NCBI GenBank assembly: GCA_002421985.1
Contig: DISF01000096.1
Location: 1 to 47,077, forward strand
Reading direction: 5' to 3'
Source: Roseovarius sp. UBA6217
Lineage (GTDB): Bacteria; Pseudomonadota; Alphaproteobacteria; Rhodobacterales; Rhodobacteraceae
DNA length: 47,077 bases
The position numbers and the translations under genes are program-made. This document shows, in pieces, positions 18,168-26,147 of this stretch; within the stretch, counting starts at the first letter, position 1, and every line of letters starts with the position of its first letter. The notes under the pieces are model-generated. The model saw only the letters and a program-made list of their open reading frames with translations. It was not told where the DNA came from and ran no database searches.

Positions 18168-19382
18168 GGCCGTTCGCGGACGCAGCGCCAGCCAGATAAG
18201 CGCCCCCCCCGCCAGCGTGAGAAACGGGATCATCGCGAGGTTGACGGCGGTCCAGCCCGCCTCGGGCGTGCCGCCCGAGCAGTTCATCAAGCCGCCCGAG
18301 GACAGCGAGGCAAAGGTCACGCCGCCAAAGACGATCAGATCGTTCAGCCCCTGCACCCGGCCCCGCTCATGCGCGCCGTGCTCGCCCGAAAGCATGGTGG
18401 TGGCCCCGATGAAGCCGAAATTCCACCCCAGCCCCAAGAGAATCAGCGCGATAAAGAAATTCTCCAGCCCCACCCCCGAGAGCGCCACCCCGCCCGCGCC
18501 TGCGAGGATCACCAGCCCGGTGGCGACGATGCGCTCCACCCCGAAGCGCGCGATCAGGTGGCCGGTAAAAAACGACGGGATATACATCGCCAGCACATGC
18601 GCCGAGACGATATCGGCGGCATGGCTTGGCGTGAAGCCGCAGCCCACCACCGCGAGCGGCGTCGAGGTCATCACCAGGTTCATCAGCGCATAGGCCACGG
18701 TCGCGCAGATAATCGCCACGGCGATTCGCGGGGTGCGCAAAAGCTCCATGCGCGAGCGCCCGCGCGGGGCGTCATGGGCCGGCACCGGGGGTTTGGGGAT
18801 GTCGAGCAACAGGAACAGGAACGCGCCGACCAGGTTGACCCCGATCACCGCCAGATAGGTGCCAAGGAATGGAATCACCATCGCCTGCGAGGTGAGCTTG
18901 ACCAGTTGCGGCCCCACGATGGCGCTTATCAAGCCGCCCGCCATCACGTAAGAGATCGCCTTGGGGCGGAAGGCGTCGCTGGCCGTGTCGGCGGCGGCAA
19001 AGCGGTAGAAGCCTTGGGCGGACATATAGGTGCCGGTGAGCAAGCTGCCCAGCAGGAAGATCGGAAAGGAGGCCTCATATAGGCCCCAGGCCCCGACCGC
19101 GCCGCCCATGGCCCCGAAGAGCGCGCCGATGAAGAACCCCGCGCGCCGCCCGAATTTCTGCATAACATGCGCCATCGGCGTGGCCGAGAGCATCGAGCCC
19201 AGCACGATGAGCGAGATGGGCAGCGTGGCAAAACAGACATTGCTTGCCAGCGACTGCCCCGCCAGCCCGGCCACGACGAAAACCATCGGCATTTGCGCGC
19301 CAAGAATGGCCTGCGCTCCCACCAGAACGGCAACGTTGCGGCGCGCGCGGGCATCGGTATGGGGCAGGGCTGTCTCGGTCAT
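18165..19382 (-). CDS. MFS transporter (12-helix type)
   Basis: A 405-residue polytopic inner-membrane protein, length and hydrophobicity fitting a 12-helix major facilitator. The loop after helix 2 reads AHVMQKFGRRAGFFIGALFG, a recognisable form of the MFS motif A, and the matching loop in the second half reads GHLIARFGVERIVATGLVIL. A central hydrophilic loop (DIPKPPVPAHDAPRGRSRM) separates the halves. The substrate is unknown. The start at 19382 (MTETALPHT) is used. The flavin reductase gene lies 48 bases upstream on the same strand, so the two may be co-transcribed. Confidence 0.88.
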   Translation of the reverse strand: MTETALPHTDARARRNVAVLVGAQAILGAQMPMVFVVAGLAGQSLASNVCFATLPISLIVLGSMLSATPMAHVMQKFGRRAGFFIGALFGAMGGAVGAWGLYEASFPIFLLGSLLTGTYMSAQGFYRFAAADTASDAFRPKAISYVMAGGLISAIVGPQLVKLTSQAMVIPFLGTYLAVIGVNLVGAFLFLLLDIPKPPVPAHDAPRGRSRMELLRTPRIAVAIICATVAYALMNLVMTSTPLAVVGCGFTPSHAADIVSAHVLAMYIPSFFTGHLIARFGVERIVATGLVILAGAGGVALSGVGLENFFIALILLGLGWNFGFIGATTMLSGEHGAHERGRVQGLNDLIVFGGVTFASLSSGGLMNCSGGTPEAGWTAVNLAMIPFLTLAGGALIWLALRPRTA

Positions 19383-19430
19383 GGTGCCAGTGCTAGACCG
19401 GGCGTCGGGCGGGCGCAAGTGGCCGCGTGC

Positions 19431-19934
19431 TCAATCGTGGTGCGGGCGCACCCGGTGATAATCGCCGCCGAGATAGGTGAGCGGCCTTTCCCCGCCGCCC
19501 GAGATCGCGCGCACCGCGCCGATGCAGATGGCATGGGTGCCGTGCAGCACATGTTCGCTCAGCGTGCAGGAAAATGTCGTTGCGCGCGGCAAAAGGGGGC
19601 CATGCGCGCCCTCGATGATGTCGAGACCGCGAAACCGCGCCGCCGGGTCTTCGGGTGATGGCCCGGCAAAGGCGCGCGCCACGTCGGTGGCGTCCTCGGG
19701 CAGCACGTTGACGCAAAAGACGCGGTTGTCCAGCACCGAGCGCGCGATGCGGCTGTCGGCGCGCAGGCACACAAGCACCGAAGGCGGGTCCACCGTGAGC
19801 GAGGTGAAGGCGCTGACCGTCGCCCCCGCACATCCCCCCGGCCCCTGGGTCGTGACCACGGTCACGGTCGCCGCGACCTGCCGCATGGCGGCAATAAAGG
19901 CGTCGCTGTCCACGGTGGCTCTTTTAACAGTCAC
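19431..19934 (-). CDS. Flavin reductase family protein (FMN-binding split barrel)
   Basis: A 167-residue protein of the HpaC/NtaB type. It shows AAMRQVAATVTVVTTQGPGG, then GATVSAFTSLTVDPPSVLVC and VFCVNVLPEDATDVARAFAG, with GDYHRV at the end. Such proteins reduce free FMN or FAD with NAD(P)H and supply it to a separate oxygenase. No oxygenase partner is seen in the window. A GTG start at 19934 after an AGGGAGA site fits best; the longer frame runs into non-coding sequence. It is followed on the same strand by the MFS gene. Confidence 0.85.
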   Translation of the reverse strand: MTVKRATVDSDAFIAAMRQVAATVTVVTTQGPGGCAGATVSAFTSLTVDPPSVLVCLRADSRIARSVLDNRVFCVNVLPEDATDVARAFAGPSPEDPAARFRGLDIIEGAHGPLLPRATTFSCTLSEHVLHGTHAICIGAVRAISGGGERPLTYLGGDYHRVRPHHD

Positions 19935-20108
19935 GCGGCTCTCCCTGTCGCTTGCCGGGCATGGGTAGCCGTGAAATGTGATCCGGTAAAGACCGGCCCC
20001 CGCCCGCGTGTGGGGCGACGTAGCGCGGGGTGGGGCCGGTTCCAAGGCCGGGTGGCCGCCTTGGGTGAAAAAAGATCACCGCCCAAGGCGCGCAAGACCA
20101 CGCCTCGG

Positions 20109-20215
20109 CTAGAGTGGGTCGCGCTCATTTGCAGTCACGCGACCCACTCTAACCTTCTGTGGTCGCATGTTTCACTGCGCAAAACCGGTTCCCACTTTTG
20201 CGCAACATGCTCTAG
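20109..20215 (+). repeat. Repeat R1, copy a (two-hairpin element)
   Basis: Hairpin 1 is a perfect 13-bp stem: AGAGTGGGTCGCG, 14-base loop, CGCGACCCACTCT. Hairpin 2 is TGCGCAAAA, 10-base loop, TTTTGCGCA, inside an outer GCATGTT/AACATGC stem. A near-identical copy is at 23904-24009 and diverged copies at 31452-31560, 34190-34290 and (half) 34765-34799. The copy lies between the divergent flavin reductase and ureohydrolase genes. Confidence 0.85.
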
Positions 20216-20283
20216 GCGAGGATCTGCCGCGCGGCGTATCCTGTCGGGAGGGCAGGGCGCGCGCGCGAAATTGCGCCGCTTGA

Positions 20284-20338
20284 AGCGCCTGCCGTCAAAC
20301 CGAAGGTTTGCCTCCGGCAAAACGGGCAGGCAGGCGCT
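20284..20338 (+). other. Large stem-loop upstream of the agmatinase-like gene
   Basis: A perfect 10-bp outer stem, AGCGCCTGCC (20284-20293) with GGCAGGCGCT (20329-20338), encloses an inner hairpin AAACC-GAA-GGTTT (20297-20309). It ends about 96 bases before the start codon. It could be a leader structure or another repeat; no T-tract follows. Apart from this and R1 copy a, the 500-base gap 19935-20434 shows no gene. Confidence 0.45.
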
Positions 20339-20434
20339 GCCCGGCGGGGCCGCCGATATGAGGCCCGCCCCGGTTTACACCCCGCGCGACTGCGGGCATT
20401 CTGGCGGTAAATGACAGTTTGGGCCAGGCACATC

Positions 20435-21400
20435 ATGACCGACAGAGACAGCAGCAGCATCAACCCCACGACCTCTGATCTGGCGTTCACGCGGGCGGAG
20501 CTGCGCGGCACCATCGCCGAGCCGGCCTATGCCGGGGCATTGAGCTTCATGCGCCGCCGTTACACGCGTGATCTGGGCGGGGCGGATGTGGCGGTGATGG
20601 GCGTGCCGTTCGATATGTCCGTGTCGGGGCGTCCGGGCGCGCGGCTTGGCCCCCGCGCGGTGCGCGCGGCGTCTTCGCATATCGCCTGGTCGGCGCCCTG
20701 GCCCTGGGGCTTTGACCCGTTCGAGCAACTCGCCGTGGTGGATTACGGCGATGTGTTTTTCGATCACGGCTATCCGGCCGCGATCCCCGAAGCCATTGCG
20801 CAGGCGGCGCGCGACGTGCTGGCCTCTGATACCGCGCTGCTCACGCTCGGGGGCGATCACTTCATCACCTGGCCGCTGTTGAAGGCCCATGCCGAGACGC
20901 ACGGGCCCCTGGCCCTGATCCAGATCGACGCCCATTCCGACACATGGGAGGACGCGCCGGGCCGCATCGACCATGGCACGATGCTCTGGCACGCGCTGCG
21001 CGAGGGGCTGGTGGTGCCCGGTCATTCCGTGCAGGTGGGCATCCGCACGCATAACCCCGATCCCCTCGGCGTGCATGTGATCGACGCGCGCGAGGTGCAT
21101 CTTTCCGATCCCCGCGCGATCGCGGGCCGCGTGCGCGAGATCGTGGGCGACAGGCCGTGCTACCTGACCTTCGATATCGACGCGCTCGACCCGTCGATGG
21201 CACCGGGCACCGGCACGCCGGTCATTGGCGGGCTGACCACCTTTCAGGCGCAGGAAATCCTGCGCGGGCTGGAGGGAATCGCGCTCAAGGGCATGGATGT
21301 GGTCGAGGTGGCCCCGGCCTATGACGTCTCTGAAATCACCGCGCTGGCGGCGGCGACGCTCGCTTGCGATCTGCTCTGCCTCTACGCCGCCGGGCGCTGA
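20435..21400 (+). CDS. speB: Agmatinase / ureohydrolase family protein
   Basis: A 321-residue arginase-superfamily enzyme. The two-manganese site motifs are all present: LLTLGGDHFITWPLL, QIDAHSDTWED and LTFDIDALDPSMAPGTGTPV. The agmatinase-type segment PFDMSVSGRPGARLGPRAVR is near the N-terminus and LKGMDVVEVAPAYD near the end. The predicted reaction is agmatine + water to putrescine + urea; other guanidino substrates (guanidinobutyrate, for example) are possible in this family. The start is uncertain: ATG 20435 or ATG 20411, neither with a strong ribosome site. It converges with the response regulator gene across a 458-base gap. Confidence 0.88.
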   Translation: MTDRDSSSINPTTSDLAFTRAELRGTIAEPAYAGALSFMRRRYTRDLGGADVAVMGVPFDMSVSGRPGARLGPRAVRAASSHIAWSAPWPWGFDPFEQLAVVDYGDVFFDHGYPAAIPEAIAQAARDVLASDTALLTLGGDHFITWPLLKAHAETHGPLALIQIDAHSDTWEDAPGRIDHGTMLWHALREGLVVPGHSVQVGIRTHNPDPLGVHVIDAREVHLSDPRAIAGRVREIVGDRPCYLTFDIDALDPSMAPGTGTPVIGGLTTFQAQEILRGLEGIALKGMDVVEVAPAYDVSEITALAAATLACDLLCLYAAGR

Positions 21401-21475
21401 TCCGCGCGCGCCCTGTTTTGGTCTGTCATGCCGGGTAATGCGGGGGCTGGCCTGTTGCGGACATCAGAGACTTGG

Positions 21476-21550
21476 CCCCGCGCGGAGTCAAGGCGCGCTT
21501 GCGCGCCGCCGCGCGAGCGCCCGACCGCCCGGACGGGCGGGCGCTTCTGC
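21476..21550 (+). repeat. Repeat R2, copy a (GC double hairpin)
   Basis: CCCGCGCGGAGTCAAGGCGC continues into GGCGCGC-TT-GCGCGCC (tight hairpin) and then AGCGCCCG with CGGGCGCT (second hairpin). It matches 27776-27868 directly and 23832-23888 in reverse. It lies in the gap between the convergent ureohydrolase and response regulator genes. The rest of the gap (21551-21727) shows nothing I can name. Confidence 0.7.
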
Positions 21551-21727
21551 GACGCCGCACGACCGTTCAAGTATTTCGCGCCATAAAGCGCATTCCGCAA
21601 CCGTTGCAGCGCCCACCCGCGGTCGGGCACTCGCGCGGCTCTTCGCATCATATCGAACGACGCCAAAAGGCCATGCACATGTCCCCGGCACCGCATCGGG
21701 CAATCTGTGCCAGCAGGCAAATACCTT

Positions 21728-21759
21728 ATAAACAAAAGGCCCCGGTCGATGCCGGGGCC
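21728..21759 (-). terminator. Rho-independent terminator downstream of the CenR-like gene
   Basis: On the minus strand GGCCCCGG, 6-base loop, CCGGGGCC forms a perfect 8-bp GC stem followed by TTTTGTTTAT. It is 100 bases past the response regulator stop and is the clearest factor-independent terminator in the window. Confidence 0.8.
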
Positions 21760-21800
21760 AGTCCAACAGGGAGGTTCACGTCTTACCGTAGGTGAACGTT
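21728..21800 (-). ncRNA. Candidate 3'-UTR small RNA
   Basis: On the minus strand an upstream hairpin (GTTCAC, 12-base loop, GTGAAC; 21774-21797) is followed by a single-stranded CTCCCTGTTGGACT and then the terminator hairpin and T-run. Two hairpins around an unpaired pyrimidine-rich CUCCCU stretch, with a strong terminator, is the layout of many small RNAs cut from 3'-UTRs. No expression evidence; it may just be a long 3'-UTR. Confidence 0.3.
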
Positions 21801-21858
21801 ACCACATTAATCATGAAACTCGGATACCACTTTGATATCGGTCAAGGCGGCGTGACTT

Positions 21859-22545
21859 TTAAACCACAAGGCGATAGCCGCCGGATTCCGTAACCAGAAG
21901 GCGAGCGTTGCCGGGATCGGGTTCGATCTTCTGGCGCAACCGGTAGATATGGGTTTCGAGCGTGTGGGTGGTCACGCCCGCGTTATAGCCCCAGACCTCG
22001 TGCAGCAGGATATCGCGCGGCACCACGCCGTCGGGGGCGCGGTAGAGGAATTTGAGGATATTGGTCTCTTTCTCGGTCAGGCGGATCTTGCGATTCTCCT
22101 CGGTCACCAGCATCTTCATCGAGGGTTTGAACGTGTAGGGGCCAAGCTGAAAGATCGCGTCCTCGGAGTGCTCGTGCTGGCGCAGTTGCGCGCGCATACG
22201 TGCCAGCAGCACCGGGAACTTGAACGGTTTAGTGACGTAATCGTTGGCTCCCGCGTCCAGCCCGAGGATGGTATCGGCGTCGCCGTCATGCCCGGTCAGC
22301 ATGAGGATCGGCGCGCGCACCCCCTGTTTGCGCATGAGCCGGCACAGCTCGCGCCCGTCGGTATCGGGCAGGCCGACATCGAGGATGATGAGATCGTAAA
22401 TCATGTCCTTGGCCCGCGCCAGTGCCTCGGCGGCGTTCGCGGCCTCGAACACGTCGAAATCTTCGGTCATGACGAGCTGTTCGCCCAGCGCCTCGCGCAG
22501 GTCGTCATCGTCATCCACCAGCAGTATCTTTTTGACTTGAGCCAT
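21859..22545 (-). CDS. OmpR-family response regulator (CenR-like)
   Basis: A 228-residue two-component regulator. The receiver domain (1-120) has the acidic cluster VDDDDD, the phospho-acceptor D56 in LIILDVGLPDTDGREL, the conserved Thr/Ser position in ILMLTGHDGD and the lysine in DYVTKPFKFP. The C-terminal winged helix includes RLTEKETNILKFLYRAPDG, then LLHEVWGYNAGVTTHTLETH and IYRLRQKIEPDPG. It resembles the essential alphaproteobacterial regulator CenR, which controls cell-envelope functions; I assign this from memory of the family. No histidine kinase is adjacent. The start at 22545 has an AGAGGA site. A terminator and a possible small RNA lie downstream. Confidence 0.88.
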   Translation of the reverse strand: MAQVKKILLVDDDDDLREALGEQLVMTEDFDVFEAANAAEALARAKDMIYDLIILDVGLPDTDGRELCRLMRKQGVRAPILMLTGHDGDADTILGLDAGANDYVTKPFKFPVLLARMRAQLRQHEHSEDAIFQLGPYTFKPSMKMLVTEENRKIRLTEKETNILKFLYRAPDGVVPRDILLHEVWGYNAGVTTHTLETHIYRLRQKIEPDPGNARLLVTESGGYRLVV

Positions 22546-22666
22546 GATGCGATCCTCTTCCTGGTCGCCAAGATGTGCATGCCGCGCGCGCGCGGCAAGT
22601 GTGCCGTCACAGGTTTCACGGCCGCGTGTTGCATGAGGGTGTTTCTTTGCCATTCGTTACAATATA

Positions 22667-22692
22667 CGCTATTCGAGTGGCCCGAAATAGCG
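22667..22692. promoter_or_regulatory. Palindrome between divergent regulator and ribA genes
   Basis: CGCTATTCG pairs with CGAAATAGCG around a 7-base loop with one bulge. On the minus strand a TATATT hexamer (22661-22666) follows directly and could be the -10 of the response regulator promoter. The palindrome ends 10 bases before the ribA start. It may be an operator for one or both genes. Confidence 0.35.
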
Positions 22693-22702
22693 GAGTGTGC
22701 GC

Positions 22703-23797
22703 ATGAGCCTTGCCCCCGACCTGACCGAATCCATCGCCCGCGCGCGGGGCGATCTGCGCATGGGCGTGCCGGTTGTGCTGTGCGATGCGCGCGGTGGCGC
22801 GGCGCTGGTGCTGGCCGCCGAGACGCTCGATGCGCAGCGGCTTGCGGATGTGCAGGCGCTGGGCGGCACGCCGGTCCTTGCCATAACGGCGCGCCGTGCC
22901 GCGACCTTGAAGGCGCGGGCCTATGATGGCGATCTGGCGCGGGTGCGGCTGCCGGCGGAGGCGCGGCTGCCATGGGTGCTGGCGGTGGCCGATCCGGCCG
23001 ATGACCTGCGCGTGCCGATGAAGGGCCCGCTTCTCAGCGAGCGGGGCGGTGATGCGGGCCTGCACCGGCTGGCGCTGCAACTGGTGAAATCCGCGCGGCT
23101 CTTGCCGGCGGCGGTGCTGCTCGATCTGGGGGACGGTGCCGGTTTTGCCGCGCGCCACGGGCTGACCCTGCTCGCGGCCCACGCCGCCGCGCCGCATCTG
23201 GCAGAGGCCAGCCCGCTGCACCCGGTGGTGAGCGCGCGCCTGCCGCTTACCGTCTCCGAGGCGGGGCGGCTGCATGTGTTTCGCCCCGAGGATGGCGGCG
23301 AGGAACATTACGCCGTCGAAATCGGCCAGCCCGACCGCGCCGCGCCGGTGCTGGCACGGCTGCATTCGGCGTGCTTCACCGGCGATCTGCTCGGCTCGCT
23401 CAAATGCGATTGCGGCCCGCAATTGCGCGGCGCGCTGGCGCAGATGGGGGCCGAGGGGGCGGGGGTGCTGCTTTATCTCAACCAGGAGGGGCGCGGCATC
23501 GGCCTTGCCAACAAGATGCGCGCCTATTCCTTGCAGGATCAGGGGTTCGACACGGTCGAGGCCAATCACCGGTTGGGTTTCGAGGATGACGAGCGCGATT
23601 TCCGCATCGGGGCGGATATATTGCGGCGGATGGGCTTTGGTGCCGTGCGGTTGCTGACCAACAACCCCGCCAAGATCGCGATGATGGCACAGAACGGCAT
23701 CGACGTGGTCGAGCGTGTGCCGCTCAGGCTTGGCGAGAACCCGCACAACCACGCCTACCTTGCGACCAAGGCCGCGAAATCGGGGCATCTGCTCTGA
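22703..23797 (+). CDS. ribA: GTP cyclohydrolase II with RibB-like N-terminal domain
   Basis: A 364-residue protein. The C-terminal 180 residues are GTP cyclohydrolase II, which opens GTP to begin riboflavin synthesis: zinc ligands C224, C235 and C237 in HSACFTGDLLGSLKCDCGPQ, then YLNQEGRGIGLANKM and LLTNNPAK. The N-terminal 180 residues follow the fold order of 3,4-dihydroxybutanone-phosphate synthase (RibB) but I do not see its usual DDE/RENEGD and SGHTG active-site motifs, so this half is probably inactive. ATG 22703 with CGGAG upstream is preferred over GTG 22697. No FMN riboswitch is seen upstream. Confidence 0.93.
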   Translation: MSLAPDLTESIARARGDLRMGVPVVLCDARGGAALVLAAETLDAQRLADVQALGGTPVLAITARRAATLKARAYDGDLARVRLPAEARLPWVLAVADPADDLRVPMKGPLLSERGGDAGLHRLALQLVKSARLLPAAVLLDLGDGAGFAARHGLTLLAAHAAAPHLAEASPLHPVVSARLPLTVSEAGRLHVFRPEDGGEEHYAVEIGQPDRAAPVLARLHSACFTGDLLGSLKCDCGPQLRGALAQMGAEGAGVLLYLNQEGRGIGLANKMRAYSLQDQGFDTVEANHRLGFEDDERDFRIGADILRRMGFGAVRLLTNNPAKIAMMAQNGIDVVERVPLRLGENPHNHAYLATKAAKSGHLL

Positions 23798-23831
23798 GGG
23801 GGGCCTGTTGCCGCCCGTCGGGATGACGTGC

Positions 23832-23888
23832 CGAGCTGCGCGAGCGCGCCTTGATTCCGCGCGGGGGGGCCGGAGGCGAATGGTGGCT
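23832..23888 (-). repeat. Repeat R2, copy c (reverse orientation)
   Basis: The minus strand reads GAGCCACCATTCGCCTCCGG, then CCCCCCCGCGCGGAATCAAG and GCGCGCTCGCGCAGC, matching the copy at 27776-27868. It lies 34 bases after ribA and 16 bases before R1 copy b, between the convergent ribA and SDR genes. Confidence 0.65.
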
Positions 23889-23903
23889 CCAGCCAAGCGC
23901 ACC

Positions 23904-24009
23904 CTAGAGCGTGTCGCGTTCATTTGCATTCACGCGACCCACTCTAACCTTTTGTGGTCGCATGTTTTTCTGCGCAAAACCGGTTCCCACTTTTGCGCAA
24001 CATGCTCTA
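23904..24009 (+). repeat. Repeat R1, copy b
   Basis: About 106 bases, nearly identical to 20109-20215 except for small changes in the first stem and loop (AGAGCGTGTCGCG with CGCGACCCACTCT, two mismatches). Hairpin 2 (TGCGCAAAA/TTTTGCGCA) and the ending CAACATGCTCTA are the same. It lies between the convergent ribA and SDR genes. Confidence 0.85.
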
Positions 24010-24076
24010 TCGCTGCTTCTCGAACCGGAGGATCGCCCCGCCGCGCCATGCCAGATCGCCGCGCGAACACGCCCGC

Positions 24077-24856
24077 TCAGAGCGTCGCGTTGACCGCCCC
24101 GCCATCCAGAAGCAGGTTCTGACCGACGATAAATCCCGCGTGCTGGCTGCACAGGAACGCGCAGGCCGCGCCGAACTCTTCCGGCGTGCCATAGCGGCCG
24201 GCGGGGATGGTGGCACAGCGGTTCTCCTTCGCCTGCTCGATCGTGATCCCCTCGCGCTCTGCCACGCCGGAATCGAGCGATAGGGCGCGGTCGGTGGCGT
24301 GGATGCCGGGCAGCAGGTTGTTGATGGTGACGCCCTTGCCCGCCACCTGCCGCGACGTGCCCGCGACATAGCCCGTCAATCCCGCGCGCGCCGCGTTCGA
24401 CAGCCCCAGGATGGGGATGGGTGACTTCACCGATTGCGAGGTGATGTTGACCACCCGGCCCCAGCCGCGCGCCATCATCCCCGGCACCAGCGCCTTGATG
24501 AGTGCGATGGGGGCGAGCATGTTCGCATCGAGCGCGGCGATGAAATCGGCGCGGTCCCAATCGGTCCACATCCCCGGCGGCGGGCCGCCCGCGTTAGTGA
24601 CAAGGATATCCACCGCGCCGACCGCATCAAGCACCGCCGCGCGGCCCTCCTCGGAGGTGATGTCGGCGGCGACGGTGGTGACCTCGACGCCGAACGCGTC
24701 GCGAATCGCCGCCGCCGCCGCCTCCAGCGCCTCGGCCCCGCGCGCGTTCATCACCAGATCGACGCCTGCCTCGGCCAGCGCCCGCGCACAGCCCAGCCCA
24801 AGCCCCTTGGACGAGGCGCAGACCAGCGCCCGCTTGCCACGAATTCCCAGATCCAT
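24077..24856 (-). CDS. Short-chain dehydrogenase/reductase family protein without catalytic Tyr
   Basis: A 259-residue SDR-fold protein. The NAD(P) loop is CASSKGLGLG (residues about 14-23), and VTNAGGPPPG and VVNITSQSVKS are in place. The place where classical SDRs have YxxxK reads LGLSNAARAGLTGY, so the catalytic tyrosine and its lysine are missing. This LSNAAR form recurs in a known group of FabG-like proteins. It may use another catalytic residue or only bind nucleotide. The start at 24856 (MDLGIRGKRALV) has GGGAAAG upstream. It is a single gene, divergent from the Hint-domain gene. Confidence 0.88.
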   Translation of the reverse strand: MDLGIRGKRALVCASSKGLGLGCARALAEAGVDLVMNARGAEALEAAAAAIRDAFGVEVTTVAADITSEEGRAAVLDAVGAVDILVTNAGGPPPGMWTDWDRADFIAALDANMLAPIALIKALVPGMMARGWGRVVNITSQSVKSPIPILGLSNAARAGLTGYVAGTSRQVAGKGVTINNLLPGIHATDRALSLDSGVAEREGITIEQAKENRCATIPAGRYGTPEEFGAACAFLCSQHAGFIVGQNLLLDGGAVNATL

Positions 24857-24960
24857 CGCGCTTTCCCTTTCGTTATTCACTCCGAGTTAACACCGCGCGG
24901 CGCAGGATGACCAGCAAGAGTCCGCCGATCCTCGGCGCGTGCCGGGAATTCTTGCCGGAA

Positions 24961-24989
24961 TTGACCATATGGTGCCACAATCCTACCCT
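24961..24989 (+). promoter_or_regulatory. Possible promoter for the Hint-domain gene
   Basis: TTGACC, 17 bases, TACCCT: good -35, weak -10, about 75 bases upstream of the start at 25065. Confidence 0.3.
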
Positions 24990-25064
24990 AGCATGGCATC
25001 TAGCGGCGGCGGCCCATGCGCTGCCCGCCCAGTGTTCGTTCAACGCCACCCGACGAGGACCGCC

Positions 25065-26066
25065 ATGACCACGACAGCCCCGCCACCCGCGCAAGTCATA
25101 AAGGTGTTCGAGGCCACCGACCTGCGCGTCATCAGCGGGGCCAATCTCGGCGATGCGCTCACCTTTGCCGCCGAGCTTGACCTTGATGACATCTACGAGC
25201 TTGGCGCGCGGGCGCGGCCGCGGCAACTGGCGCTTGTGATGGAAGGGGCCGGCCCGTTCCGCATCGCCGAAGGATCGGGAATCGGCACGCCCGGCGCGCC
25301 GGTTCATCTCGATTGCTGCCTTACGCTCATGCCCGCCACCGGCAACGTGGCCGAGATGCTGATCTTTGTCGAGACCGACGCCGAGGGCTGTGTGGCCAAT
25401 GTGCTTGCCATGCCGCTTGCCCATATGGTGCCGCGCACCGGCTATGCGCTGGTGCGCATCGACCGGGGCGGCGCACGCCAGCGGTTTGCGCAGGCGGCTT
25501 GCGTGTCGTTCACGCGCGGCACGCGGATCACGATGGCGACGGGCGCGCAGAAACGGGTGGAAACGCTGCAACCCGGCGACATGGTGCTGACCCGCGACGA
25601 GGGCCCGCAGCCGCTGCGCTGGATCGGTCAGACCACGCTGCGCGCGGTGGGTGATTTCGCTCCGGTGCGCATCCGCGCGGGCGCGTTCGACAACGAGGGT
25701 GATCTTCTGGTCAGCCCCGATCACCGGCTGTTCATCTGCCAGCGCGACGATGCATCGGGTGCCGGGCGGCGCGAGGTTCCGGTGCGCGCGCGCCATCTTG
25801 TCAACGGCGACAGCGTGCGCGTGGAAGGCGGCGGCCATATCGACTATGTGCAGCTCTTGTTCGACCGCCACCAGATCATCTTTGCCGAAGGCATCGCCGC
25901 CGAGACCCTGCTGCTCGATCCGGGCAGCAGTTCGGCCCTGCCGTCCGAGTTGTTGCCCGACGGAGGGGGCCACGGCACCCCCGCGCATCTGCAATTCGAG
26001 ATCGGGCGCGCCCTGCTCGATCATCCCGACGCCACCGACCTCTTGCGCCGCGCCTCGCTGCGCTGA
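25065..26066 (+). CDS. Hint-domain protein (Hedgehog/intein fold)
   Basis: A 333-residue protein. The Hint domain begins at a conserved cysteine after residue 140: ACVSFTRGTRITMATGAQKR, VETLQPGDMVLTRDEGPQPL, RWIGQTTLRA, then VSPDHRLFI and a C-terminal VQLLFDRHQIIFAEGIAAET. The N-terminal 140 residues (beta-rich, AHMVPRTGYALVRIDRG at the end) are of unknown fold. This Hint type is abundant in Rhodobacterales, often in secreted or cell-surface proteins; here I see no signal peptide and no C-terminal asparagine splice junction, so it is not an intein. The start at 25065 follows GACGAGG. Function unknown. Confidence 0.85.
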   Translation: MTTTAPPPAQVIKVFEATDLRVISGANLGDALTFAAELDLDDIYELGARARPRQLALVMEGAGPFRIAEGSGIGTPGAPVHLDCCLTLMPATGNVAEMLIFVETDAEGCVANVLAMPLAHMVPRTGYALVRIDRGGARQRFAQAACVSFTRGTRITMATGAQKRVETLQPGDMVLTRDEGPQPLRWIGQTTLRAVGDFAPVRIRAGAFDNEGDLLVSPDHRLFICQRDDASGAGRREVPVRARHLVNGDSVRVEGGGHIDYVQLLFDRHQIIFAEGIAAETLLLDPGSSSALPSELLPDGGGHGTPAHLQFEIGRALLDHPDATDLLRRASLR

Positions 26067-26090
26067 GCGGGGCAGGGGGCGGGGGCAGGA

Positions 26091-26110
26091 CCAAGGCCAA
26101 GGCCAAGGCC
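26091..26110 (+). repeat. Short tandem repeat CCAAGG
   Basis: Three copies of CCAAGG plus CC just upstream of prfC. Probably of no functional weight, but could vary in length. Confidence 0.4.
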
Positions 26111-26147
26111 CATTGCGCCGCCGCGGGCGCGCACGTATATGGCTGCC

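Noticed and set aside
20484..20540. Repeat-rich region as a CRISPR array
   Set aside because: No regularly spaced direct repeats occur here or elsewhere; the repeats in the window are isolated intergenic hairpins.
22549..22653. Longer start (22653) for the CenR-like regulator
   Set aside because: The extra 36 residues are not receiver-like, and the start at 22545 has a good ribosome site and begins right before the receiver domain.
22546..22702. FMN riboswitch upstream of ribA
   Set aside because: The 157-base region does not contain the conserved riboswitch core; only a short palindrome is seen.
25065..26066. Self-splicing intein
   Set aside because: No C-terminal His-Asn splice junction or downstream extein is present; the Hint fold stands at the end of a stand-alone protein.
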